Assembly (NCBI GenBank): GCA_963576785.1
Contig: OY756147.1
Coordinates: forward strand, 1,922,001 to 1,986,000
DNA length: 64,000 nucleotides
Direction of reading: 5' to 3'
Source: Chlorophyllum brunneum
Taxonomy: Eukaryota; Basidiomycota; Agaricomycetes; Agaricales; Agaricaceae
Each line of letters opens with the position of its first letter. Positions within the stretch are counted from its first letter, which is position 1. A program made the translations under genes and the position numbers. This document shows, one piece after another, positions 9,979 to 20,619 of the stretch. The notes below the pieces were generated by a model that saw nothing but the letters and a program-made list of their open reading frames with translations, searched no databases and had not been told where the DNA came from.

Positions 9979-10278
9979 TGTTATGGATTTGGCTACTAAG
10001 GGTAATTGAAGAGATGTGACCTCTAGGGTATGGCCTTAATACCTATCTCAGCCAAGTAACTGGATAAGCAAGTATTATCAAACTGTTGTTACTTAACCAA
10101 GAAATGGGAATCCCATTTATCTTGTAGCTCTGAGTGATGAGGGCAAGTAGAGAATAAGTAGTTAAGCAATCTTCTATTGATTGACAGCAACTGTCAATGG
10201 AAACTCTTCTTGGGCAATTAAGAAGGCTATCCCTATAGAAGATCAAAGCTTGAGCTTTGACTTTCTAATACAGTCAGC

Positions 10279-10286
10279 TATTTATA
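10279..10286 (-). promoter_or_regulatory. TATA box of the copia-type LTR
   Basis: TATAAATA on the minus strand, about 835 bases into the LTR. It separates a long U3, which contains the reading frame and TGAAACA sites, from R-U5. In the solo copy near 52690 the motif has decayed to TATAAGTA. Confidence 0.6.
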
Positions 10287-10333
10287 GTAACTACTTCTTT
10301 TCTATAAATACTATGGAGTATAGATAACGAGAC

Positions 10334-10464
10334 TGAAACATGTTTCACAATATGAAACTGATAGATATGAAACACATGATGAAATGCTACTAAAGATAGA
10401 CATAAAACTGATAAAGGTGAAACAACTAAACATAGAGCAAAGTGAAACAGATGAAGATGAAACA
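10334..10464. promoter_or_regulatory. Cluster of six TGAAACA motifs (pheromone-response-like)
   Basis: Perfect TGAAACA copies occur at 10334, 10368, 10418, 10443 and 10458, with a reverse copy TGTTTCA at 10341. The first two form the 14-bp palindrome TGAAACATGTTTCA. They lie in U3 upstream of the TATA box. TGAAACA is the known binding site of the yeast Ste12 mating and filamentation factor. The solo LTR keeps several copies in 52500-52650. Binding in this organism is inferred only from the motif. Confidence 0.45.
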
Positions 10465-10473
10465 GATGAGTGC

Positions 10474-11115
10474 TTACTCATCCTCGGAGATCTCAGATGA
10501 CAATGATAAGGATTCATTGGAACAGCTGCAGTCATAAGACGTGTAGGATAAAGTGGTAGATAGTAATGATGATAATGGTAGTGACAAAAGGATTGCATTC
10601 ATTGGCTGATCAGGATTGGATAACAGGGACAACATTGGTATAGTTGGTTCTTCTGAGAGGTAAGACTCAGGTGACTCAACAAAGGCTCAAGTAGATTGCA
10701 ATAGCAGATGGAAGAGTTGTTGCTGTCACTACTGGATACAGTGGGTTCATTGTCTGGTGATAGGTCCCTTGGTTGCATCTCTATACAATAGATTCTATTG
10801 GTGACTTGTTGGTGAATGAGTGCTTCAAGCACTGGACCATGAGTGTACATGTAAGGGTGGATGTACTGCATTGTTTCTTCAGTAGTAGATTGTGCTTTCC
10901 AACTGTTATTCCAGGTACCATAGAGGTTGTTCTTGATGGTGCACAAGTAGAGTCCATTGGTGTCGCATACATATAAGTATGGTGCATATATCTAAGCAAG
11001 TTGGAGTAGAGAGTCAATGACAGCATTGTTGGATTGTGGTATGTGGTGGTAGAACAAGTGGTATTGCTTCTGGGAACTTGTCATAACCTCTGACATAGGT
11101 TCAAGGTTTGGACAT
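10474..11115 (-). pseudogene. Reading frame inside the U3 of the copia-type LTR
   Basis: An ATG at LTR base 5 (11115) and a TAA at 10474-10476 are exactly 214 codons apart. A compensated pair of indels, including a 7-base insertion near 11030, breaks the frame in between. In the solo copy the same start is open for 84 codons (52057 on) before a 195-bp deletion. The protein begins MSKP, has a Tyr/Leu-rich centre (LYLCTIKNNLYGTWNNSW) and ends in an acidic tail, EISEDE. It lies upstream of the LTR's TATA box, so in a full element it would be carried at the 3' end of the genomic RNA. I do not recognise the protein. Confidence 0.55.
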
Positions 11116-11120
11116 AACAG

Positions 11121-11801
11121 GATCTTTATTGTGAGTTCCTTATAGGACTAACCCACTGGTGTAAAACTTCAGGAGATCTTCAACAGGTACCTCCCCAATG
11201 TCAAGGACCCAACCAGGAACTCTCTGCTGATTGTCATGATGGTCATCACAGATGGTATCCTAAGTCAGATCTCCCCATACTTAGAATCAAATTGCAATGT
11301 TAATGATTTCTCTGGTTAGCTGACAAGGTGGACAGTGTAATAGCTGAAGCCACTCACTGTCAAGACTGTAACCATGTTCTACCCTACCATCTTGGTGTTT
11401 TGTTCATCCAGATCAGCAATGACCCAGATGTGGCTGACTTTTTGAGAGCATTGGATGACAAAATTAGCAGTTAATTTGGGTGCAGGGTGAGTATGGCCTC
11501 TGCCATTTATTCAGTCACACTAACTCCTTGTGATTATCAGGACATGGTTGATGCCACACCCTATGATCCAAGTTACCCTGAGTTTACTCAAGAAGTCTTC
11601 TTCAAGTGTGTGCTTCTGTTCATTGATCTCTACTACAATCCAATCTGCACCCACAAAATGCCCAGCCCACATTCTGGAAAGGGTTGTGGTAAAGTGGGGC
11701 CCATTGATCTATTCTACTACCAAATGCTGTCCCTAAACCCTTCTATGCAACCAATGGTCATGTATTTCCCATCTTCCTCATTCAAAAAATCAGTAGACTG
11801 A
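11121..11801 (+). pseudogene. von Willebrand factor A-domain protein, truncated host gene relic
   Basis: Three exons can be read: 11121-11254, 11320-11486 and 11541-11801, separated by GT-AG introns of 65 bp (11255-11319) and 54 bp (11487-11540, GTGAGT...CAG with ACTAAC branch-like motif). Joined, they give the second half of a VWA domain: an L-T-P-T-G metal-site threonine motif (one base lost near 11153), LLIVMMVITD, then GVLFIQISNDPDVADFL, RALDDKISS and DMVDATPYDPSYPEF. Such cytosolic VWA proteins are common in fungi. Damage includes the 1-base deletion and a TAA at 11472-11474 (probably CAA to TAA). The 5' part is cut off by the LTR at 11119. The last 60 codons have no landmark. The function of the intact gene is unknown; a Mg-dependent protein-binding domain is inferred. 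Confidence 0.75.
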
Positions 11802-13303
11802 TTAGATAACCCAAAGGAACCCTTGTCTGATACTTGTATTCCTTCAGTTGCCATGGAATTGAAATTGTCTAGTGAGTCCTTAGAGTCCAGATCATCATAG
11901 ATGGGTGCAATGCCATTATCAATGATCCTACCAATTGTCTGTGATTGGGAAGCAGGGATGTTAAGGCCAATGATGCATCATACTGTCAAAACTAGGATCC
12001 ATTGAACTATCAGTAATGTTGGGAGGTTTGCAAGTCTGAAAGTGACATTTATGATAAAACTGTAGTACAAGTATTTAACATTTTCTGAATTTGGAAAAAA
12101 ATATACCTGATATAGTAACATTGACTGACAATCACCTCAAATCCAACCAGGACATATTTGTGGTGTGACCAAGTGGTTGGCCAGTGTATCCACCAATGTA
12201 AAGACCAGGAGGATATCAGAGTGTCAAGTATTTCCAAATTGGGGTTCCTAAGAAATCTAAGTGATTTCTCCAATCCTTGGATTTATGGAAAATCAAAAAT
12301 TTGTGCAGCTGAATTGTGATTTACTGACTGGTACATTGGGGAGCTACACTAGGTGTATTATTCAAAGAAAATGTAAGTAGATGAGAATCTACTATTCCTG
12401 AATTCCTAGAAATTTGTATTCAGAAATACAAATATCCAACAAATTTTCAACTCACAGAGAATATCACCAGAGCTTGGAATATATATATCATTTGAGGTAA
12501 ATTGAGTCCAGGTAAACAGAGAGAAATGCCAAGAAACTTTCCATTAGAAGGACTTTTCATAGATATTTCTATGGTGTATATCCCTATTAATAACAGTCAC
12601 AAGATCATCCAGAGTATGGAAGATGAGAACTTATCTATCCTATTCACCTTGTTAATTCAAGAGAAGAAGATACCAACCTGCAATGAGCAGGTGTATATCT
12701 AATTCAGGAAATTGAAGTGATTTCTGAAATTCCTAGAATTATGGGAAATCAGAAAACAAGTATTTTTTTCAAAAGATGAATCACTCACCTCAGAACTTGA
12801 TATTGCAAGGCTCAATAACCCTCTTAATGTTTGGATTTTGGGAAATTCCAGTAGTAATTAATGAGTAACCAAAGCACTAGTGCATAATCATAAGACAAAG
12901 ATTGATGTAATAGTAAAGTAAATGCACATTGGACCAGAATTTGGTATCCTCAGTCACAACTGTGCTGGTCTCTTCCCAGAATATAACACTGGATGATATA
13001 GTGCAAAATTTGATGAGGTAGGTCACCCAAACATTGATTCAAAAAAAGGCAAAACAAGTGCCCTGGTTCAAGTTTCTTGAGAGTAGTACACAATAGGATC
13101 AGAATTGTATTCCAGTAGATATATAAGACAGAAAAACTGGAAGATCAAGAGAGATGATAGATGTAATCAAGATAAGCAATATCACAAATGAAGCATGACA
13201 TAGAATCTTCCCCACATTAGGATCAGGAGCTAGAAGCCTCTGTGGCATGGCCAAGCAAGATTTGGAGATTAGTACTCTGGTAGAGGAGACCATCAATCTT
13301 CCT
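11802..13303. other. Unassigned AT-rich stretch
   Basis: No retroelement signature, repeat or supported gene was recognised over most of this 1.5 kb. The right end (about 13200-13303) continues the minus-strand coding relic seen at 27023 onward: removing LINE T3 and one target duplication joins the two in frame, giving KVVKEFTRKIDGLL. The rest may be introns, 3' flank or decayed sequence of that gene or of the VWA gene. Confidence 0.4.
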
Positions 13304-13749
13304 AGTGAACTCCTTTTTTTTTTTTTTTTTAATCATCAATTTATATAGCAGTGCTCAATCACAGTCTGCATGTACATACATACAAAGGCAGAATGTACAG
13401 AATGTTCGGAGCAAGGAAAGTAAACTACAAGTAAACTAACCCCACAAGACTCGACACCATCTAGCACATACACTAGAGAGAATTTTGGTACCTAAGTTGA
13501 ACAGCAGGAGAGAGAGAGAGAAGAAATTTGGAAGAGAGTGAGAGAGAGAGAGAAATTGATAGAGAAGAAACTATCTACTTGCAAACACAAGGGGGAACAA
13601 CAAACAGTACTAGTGTGTGGAGGGGCATTGCCCAGACACTATAGGAAAGATGGACTTTGAATGAAAACTACATTAAAATAGTAGACGAGTGAGGAAGGGG
13701 GAGATAGAGAAGTGAATTTGAAATCCATAACTGGAGAAGCATAAGAAAA

Positions 13750-14146
13750 ACAATAGAAAGAGAAAGGACTCACATGGGTGCAGACCCAAACCTCTGATGG
13801 ACTTGACAATGATGTAATGGGGGTATTGAACCAGCATGGATATAAGGACGATCAGGCTCTGGAGGGAAGCTGAAAGCAGCAGGGTTGCAACATAGAAAGT
13901 TGACAAACTTCTTGATGGTGTCAATGCCATAGTAGTGATTGAAATGCTGACACCGATAGAGGATGTGTGACCTGGTCTGAACCAGTTGATTATTGTAGTG
14001 GTGACAAAATAAATCCTTGTTAGAGAAGAACCTGAGATGGTACTCTCCAATTGGGGTGTGACATAGGATGGCACAACAAGCTCTTGCGAAGAGCTGTGGT
14101 TGGTATCCACATTCTCATATCCAAGGGCTGGATTTGATGTGTGATT
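13750..14146 (-). pseudogene. LINE T3 ORF2, C-terminal end
   Basis: Minus-strand remnants of the end of ORF2, from the HIKSGPW region through the C-terminal zinc motif to the final residues, with frameshifts and stops. The putative knuckle is read around 13960-14030. It joins 23912-27010 once T4 is removed, minus a short deleted segment. Confidence 0.75.
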
Positions 14147-16111
14147 GCTGAATTAGGAGTTTTGTTTGACAGGTCCTAGAATCACAATGCAAAGAAGGTC
14201 AAGATCACCATTAGGTCCAAGACCTGGTAGAACAAAGATTGCTCCAAGGCACTTGTGGTACATCATACAGACCGAAGGAACAAACGAAAATGGAACACCT
14301 TTCATAAAACCATGAGAAACATGAAGAGGGCTTACTTTGACAAGAAGATCCAAGAAACCTCGGTTGATAACCATTGCCCATGGGACCTTATGCCTTGGGT
14401 TAAGGGATATACCCTCCCAGCTACCAAAGCCATTCGACACAATGGTCGACCTTGTCTCACCATAGACAATTTATGGACCGCCCTTGACCATCACTACAAT
14501 TTGGCTCAAGACAGACCAGTTAACGCAGCTGTCCTAGATGAACTTCCTCCACCAATTGGGTTGGAGAATAGGACTTGGGTTGATTTCTCTCTTTTAGAGA
14601 TGATGGAATCACTTAAGAATACCTTGAATTCTTCTGCCCCTGGCCCCAACCACATATCCTGGTCTCATCTCAAACAAATTGCTGCCATAGATACCTGTGC
14701 CAATCTCTTTCTCAGACTTAGTTATGCATGCCTATCGCTCGGATACTGGCCCTCGCACTTCAAAAAATCAACATTGGTAATCATCCCTAAACCCAACAAA
14801 CCATATGTCCTGTGAAATTGAGCGGCTCATGAACAAATTTGGCCTGGTAATTGAACACAATAAGTCTGAGGTCTTCCACTTCACATGCGTGAGACAGGAC
14901 TCCAATCCTTCCATTGATCTAGGATCCCCTCCATTCACTGGATGCACTCCTCTCAAACCAAAAGCCTATTGGCATTACCTTGGCTTCTATTTTGACAAGA
15001 CATTATTATTCAAAGAACACGTCTGTTATTATTCCACCAAAGCCATATCATCAATTAAGACAATGAAGATGCTGGGAAATTCTGTATGCGGTCTGTCCCC
15101 CAACAACAAGAGACTCTTGTACTGTTTGTGTGTCATACCAGTGGTGACATATGGATACTGACTATGGTTTCATGATAGGTCACGTACAAAGGGGACCTAC
15201 GAGATCCTCAACAAAATGCAACAACAGGCAGCCCTCTGGATAACCGGGGCTTTCCGGATGTCCCCCACTGGTGGAGTTGAGTCTCTTGCAGGGCTCATGC
15301 CCATCAAACTCCATCTCCAAAAGTTGGCCAAATGACAAACATCAAGGCTTCATACATTGGATGATGAACATGCACTGGCAAGACTGATGAGAGAATATCA
15401 TTCTTCCCCACACTGACTTCATATCAAGAATTTCACAGAGATTCAGAAGAAGACACTTGGAGCTGTGATGGATGTTTTGTACCCCACCCCTGAGACTCGT
15501 TATGTAGAATCTTTCAACTCTGTTTCCAAAACTCTCTGGCCTGGACATAGGTTACTTGACTGTTTCCATACTAATGTATCATTTATAGGATTCAACCGGG
15601 ACAACCCCCACCTCTTGAAAATGCTTTGGGATGATGTAATGATGAATGCAATGATGGATTTCAAATCCATTATCATAGGTACCAACAGATCGGTCCACCC
15701 TAATCCCAACCCGCTCGCTGGCCAATTCACAGCAGCAGCTACTATATGACACTTAGACAGAGGAAACTCTATCATAAAGAGACTCAGAGGAATGACATCT
15801 ACTGACACTGAACTGGTGGTGCAATACCTGGGAATTACCAAAGTTCTCACTACCATTGACTACAAATGTGTTGAGCACATCCATGTGTTTACCAACTCCC
15901 TCACAGCCTCTAGACTGTTACTCAACTGCTCACCACACTCCTGCCAATGACAAGTCTATCCTCACTTTGAAAGCACTTCTGGCTTGGTTTAGCAAGTCCG
16001 ACCAATACCGTCTTTCTTTCTATCACACTCCATCCAAGTGTAAATACGGGATCCAGCAAGCCACACATGACTGGATCCAAACAATTGCCTGGCCCAACTG
16101 GGGTCGAAATC
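14147..16111 (+). pseudogene. LINE T4 ORF2 fragment, reverse transcriptase and RNase H
   Basis: Reading starts at the endonuclease-RT linker (ELGVLFDRS) and passes KTMRNMKRAYFDKKIQE, WVDFSLLEMMESL, SAPGPNHISWSHLKQ and VIIPKPNKP. At about 14810 it jumps to EIERLMNKFGLVIEHN, so roughly 560 bp holding the catalytic FVDD core of the RT is deleted. It continues through FHFTCVRQDSNPSIDLG to the RNase H domain (TELVVQYLGITKV) with several stops and stops at the T5 insertion at 16111. It could not encode an active RT. Confidence 0.85.
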
Positions 16112-16572
16112 TTGGTTTTTTTTTTTTTTTTTTAATTCAACAATTTATATAGCAGTGCTCGAATGCAGTCTGCATGTACATACATACAAAGGTAAAACAT
16201 ACAGAATGTTCAGAGCAGGGAAAGTAAACTATGTGTAAACTAACCTCTCGAGACTCGACGCCATCTAGCACATATGCTAGAGAGATGTTTGGTACCTACG
16301 TTGATCGGCAAGAAATAGGAAAAGAGGAATTCGGAAAGAGAGAGAATGAGAGAGAAAAATTGATAGAAAGAAACTACCGACTCGTAATCACAAGGGGGAA
16401 CAACCAACGGTACTAGCATGTGGGAGGGCATTTGCCCAGACACTACGGGAGAGATGGATTTTGAATGAAAACTGTATATAAAATAGTAGACGAGCAAGGA
16501 AGGGAGAGATAGAGGAATAAATTTGAAGTCCATAACTGGGAGAGCATAAGGAAAAGAGAAAAAGAAAAGGAT

Positions 16573-19500
16573 TTACGCAGGTGCAGACCCAAACCTCCTT
16601 TGGACTTGATGATGATGTAATGGGGGTATTGACCCGGCATGGATACAAGGGCAGTCAGGCTCTGGAGGGAAGCTGAACATGGTAGGATTACGATGCAAGA
16701 AATTGACGAAAGTCTTGATAGTGTTGACGCCAATGTGATGGTCAAAGCTGTTGCAATGATAGAGGATGTGCAACCTAGTCTGTACCATTTGACTGTTATA
16801 GTGGTGGCAAGATAGGTCTTCATTGGGGAAGAATCGAAGTCGAAACTCCCCAATTGGGGCGTGGCATAGGATGGCATGACACGCTCTTGCGAAGAGCTGA
16901 GGCTGGTGACCACATTCTCATATCCAGGGACCGGACTTGATGTGCGTTGGTAAAGCGGAGGCCCCATTCGCTCGCACCGGGAGGTGGAGGAAGGAGCTAC
17001 CGCTGTATTTCTTGAAGCCAAACATGGCCTGCCATGTATGGACCGCTCATTCGGCGGACTTCTTACGTAAATAGTCCATGGAGTTAGGGACTCGGTGATT
17101 TCGACCCCAGTTAGGCCAGGCGACTGTTTGAATCCAATTGTGAGTGGCTTTTTGTATACCATATTTACACTTCGACGGCATATGATAGAAGGAAAGGCAG
17201 TGCTGGTCCGACTTGTTGAACCAAGCCAGGAGTGCCTTTGATGTGAGGATGGATTGTTGCTGGCAAGAGTGTGGTAAACAATTGAGTAGGAGCCAAGAGG
17301 CTGCAATGGAGTCAGTGAACACGTGAATGTGTTCAATCTGGTCATATTCTGTGGTTGCAAGTACCTTGGTGATTCCTAAATACTGTGCAACCAGTTCAGT
17401 GTCTGTCAATGTAGTTCCTCCAAGCCTCTTCATGATAGAGCTCCCGCCATCTAGGTGTCAAATAGTAGCTACCACCGTGAACTGGCTGGCAAGCGGGTTG
17501 GGGTTGGGGTGGACCGAACCATCCATGCCGATAATAATGGACTTGTCATCCATCATTGTGTTAGTCGTAACATCGTCCCAAAGCATCTTCGAGAGGTGAG
17601 GGCTGTCCCGGTTAAATCCTGTAAAAGATACATTAGTAGGGAAATGGTCAAGTAACCTATGTCCAGGCCAGACAGATTTAGAAACAGAGTTAAAATGTTC
17701 TATATAACGAGTCTTGGGGGTAGAGTGCAAAATATCCATCACAGCTCCAAGTGTCTTCTTCTTCTGAATCTCCGTGAAATTCTTGATGTGAAGTCAGTGG
17801 GGGGAAGAATGATATTCCTTCATCAATCTTGCCAATGTGTGTTCATCATCCAACATATGAAGCCTCAACGTCTGTCATTCGGCCAACTTTCGGAGATGGA
17901 GTTTGATGGGCATGAGCCCGGCGAGGGATTCTACACTGCCTGTAGGAGAAGTCCAGAAGGCCCCGGTAATCCAGAGCACCACACTTTGTTGCATTTTGTT
18001 GAGGATTTCACAAGTCCCTTTAGTCTGTGACCTATCGTGAAACCAAAGTCGGTATCCGTATGTTGCCACCAGTACAACACATGAACAGTATAATAATCTT
18101 TTGTTGCTGGGGGACAGGCCTCTTACAGAGTTCTCTAGCATTTTCATCGCCTTAATCGTGGATATCGCTTTGGCAGAATAGAATCGAACGTGTTCCTTGA
18201 AGGTCAACATCCGGTCAAAGTAGAAACCGAGATAGCACCAATGGGTTTTTGGTTTGAGGGGGGTGCGGCCAGTGAATGGCAGTGATCCCAAATCAATAGA
18301 GGGATTTGAGTCCTGTCTTGCACATGTAAAGTGAAAGACTTTGGACTTGCCGTGTTCAATTTCTAGGCCGAATTTGTTCATGAGCTGCTCCATTTTGTGG
18401 TACATATGTTGAAGGATTTTGACATTCCGTTCAAGGGACGGAGATTGTGTGACTAAGGTACCATCATCAACAAACAAAAGGACATCAAAGTCCCATCTGT
18501 TGTGGTGTTCCTCCATACGGATGTCAAAGATGTGAAGGAGGGGGGCAAGAAATAAGGCAGAGAGAATAGGGCTAAGGGCAGAACCTTGACCCACTCCCAC
18601 CGCTGCGTCAAACTCCGGGGAGGTTTTGTTATTCCACCGGTAGGTTGTGTGGCATTCTTTAAGGTAATTGTTGAAGAATGCTGCAACTTGTGGGGGAAAT
18701 CCCTGTCGTCCTAGTATGTTGATGAGGAGATTGTGATTTAGGGAGGGGAAGAATTGGGCAACATCGAATGCGAGCACCGATGTCTTCTTCTTCATCCAAG
18801 CTCCCCAAATAATGTGCATCAGAAAGAGTCCCGCGTCCTCAGTGGATCATTGGCAGATGGCTCCCAGTTGGTGAGGGTGGAGAACTTTGAATTTCACTGC
18901 CTTGAATTGGAGTCATTTGGCAAGCATCTTTTCTATAAGTTTACCAAGCATATTGAGGAGGACGATCAGTCTGAACACCTTCAGAGTGGAGTAGTCGGGT
19001 TTGTTAGGTTTGGGGATGATCACTGACGTTGACTTTTTGAAATGCGCAGGCCAATATCCAATGCTTAGACATGCACTGCTGATTTTGAGGAAGAGATCGG
19101 CGCAAGTTTCATCGGCAATAATCTGCTTAAGATGAGACCAGGAAATATGGTCGGGGCCAGGGGCAGAAGAATTTGAGGTATTCTTGAGTGAATCCATCAT
19201 CTCAAGGAGAGAGAAGTTCACCCAAGTCCTATTCTCCATTCTGTTTGGTGGAGGAAATTTGTCCAAAACTGCCATGTTAGTTGGTCTGTCACGGGCAGCG
19301 TTGTAATGTTGGTTGAGTGCCGTCCACAGATTGTCCAAAGTAAGACAAGGTTGGCCGTTATGACACATGGCTTCTATAGCCGGAAGCGCGCATTCTTTGA
19401 CCCATGGCATCAGATCCCATGGACATTTTCGGTCAACTGAGATTTCTTGGATCTTCTTGTCGAAATATGCTCTTTTCGTCCTCTTCATGGTCTTGCGAAA

Positions 19501-20619
19501 AGCGTTCCATTTGCACTTGTTCTTGCGGTCCGTGTGGTGTGTAGCAAGTGCAGTGGAGCATTCCTCGTTCCACCAGGTCTTGGACCTAGTGGTGATCTTG
19601 GTCTTCTTTGTGTTATGATTCCAGGATCTGTCGAACAAAACTTCCACATCAGCAACAGCTCTCTCCAGCTCATTCGCATCATTTATTGGCCAGTTCTTGT
19701 TGTTGATTTCTTTCACTATATCCATCAGGAACCTGGTTTCTTCATCTGAGTCTTTGGGGATTGTCAATCATTCGATGACAACATCCATTTGTGGGATAGG
19801 AATCCTAATTAGGAGGGGGGCATGGTCCGAATTGTACCGATCACCTTCCTGGATAGAATGGGTGGGGATGTGTGGTAACGTTCCCGAAACAAACAACAGG
19901 TCAATGACCGTGTCTGGTAGATTGGGGTCTGAGGTGTAACGAGTTGGTTTGGCCGCAGACGGAGTTGTCCTCACAAGGTTGAGGGCTTTGGTGATCATGA
20001 GGAGATGGTCCGCACTCGCTGGATGTTGATCCGTTGAAGGGTCCCATAACTCCAATCGGATGTTGATATCTCCACCCATTAAAAGAAAGGGTGGGAGGTC
20101 GAAGAGGCGCTCCTTGAGGAAGTGGAGTGCGGTGTTACGGCTGTTGTTGTAAACATTTAGCAGCAGTAGTTCTTCTCCTCCTGCATATAAGGAAATACAC
20201 AAAAGGTCTTGATGCTCGATTAAATATCTTCTAATGGAGGGTCGGAGTCGCTTCAGCCTCTTATGGGCAAAGGCAAGGACTCGGGGAGTGGTACAGTGTT
20301 CCATGTTGACCATCCATTGAGGATATCATTGGCATCCCACTTGGAGGACTTCTTCGGCAATAATCGGATATGAAAGGAGCATCCAGTCTGGGTAAACTGG
20401 GCCTCCTACAAGGGGAGATCCATCATTAGAGACGGATGAGGGAATGTCATGGAGAAATCTCCATGGGGGTTCTTGTATGAGGAGGAGGTCGACGTCATCT
20501 CTATGCGTGAGGACTGTCTTCATCACTCCATATGATCTTCCAATGTTGTGAGAGCAGACCCTCAACTCACTCAGGAGTGAGCAAGGAGGTCTGTCTTGAT
20601 CATCGGGGGCGTTATTCAT
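16573..20619 (-). pseudogene. LINE T5 ORF2: AP endonuclease, RT, RNase H, C-terminal knuckle
   Basis: A 1349-codon frame with no frameshift but about nine in-frame stops. The endonuclease (20619-19770) has LLIQEPPWRFL, LLMGGDINIRLELWDPS and YNSDHAPLLIRIPIP, covering the Glu, Asp/Asn and Asp-His catalytic positions. RT (about 19200-18050) has SAPGPDHISW, FRLIVLLNMLGKLIEKMLAK, FDVAQFFPSLNHNLL, GVGQGSALSP and the catalytic FVDDGTLV near 18470. RNase H (17550-17100) has IIIGMDGSVHPN, TELVAQYLGI and HVFTDSIAASW, supplying D, E and D. A CX2CX9HX4C knuckle sits near the C-terminus (about 16760-16815). The protein would nick target DNA and copy LINE RNA at the nick. It is the best guide to ORF2 in this window, together with T7. 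Confidence 0.92.

Larger units (their letters stand above)
9979..11119 (-). repeat. Long LTR of copia-type element (1141 bp)
   Basis: This block starts TGTTATGG and ends CATAACA. It is homologous, in inverted orientation, to the solo LTR at 52053-52999, which proves the boundaries because that copy has a clean target duplication. A TATA box (10279-10286) sets the sense direction as minus. The flanks ACTTC and GGATC do not match, so this is either one LTR of element C1 or a rearranged copy. It carries a reading frame in its U3 part and a cluster of TGAAACA motifs. It directly abuts the VWA pseudogene at 11120. Confidence 0.88.

Noticed and set aside
9979..11119. Primer-binding site next to the copia-type LTR
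   Set aside because: The bases inside the LTR end (GAAGTAGTAGTAGC on the minus strand) match no tRNA 3' end I know, so no site was annotated.
14255..14815. Host gene calls in the long frames of the LINE regions
   Set aside because: All such frames, on both strands, align with ORF1 or ORF2 of the same LINE family or are antisense shadows of them.
13316..16111. Twin-priming inversion of a single LINE (minus 3' end next to plus RT region)
   Set aside because: The plus-strand piece continues after T5 at 22933 to its own poly-A at 23911, and the minus piece continues at 23912 with a 12-bp duplication at the far end. They are two separate LINEs.
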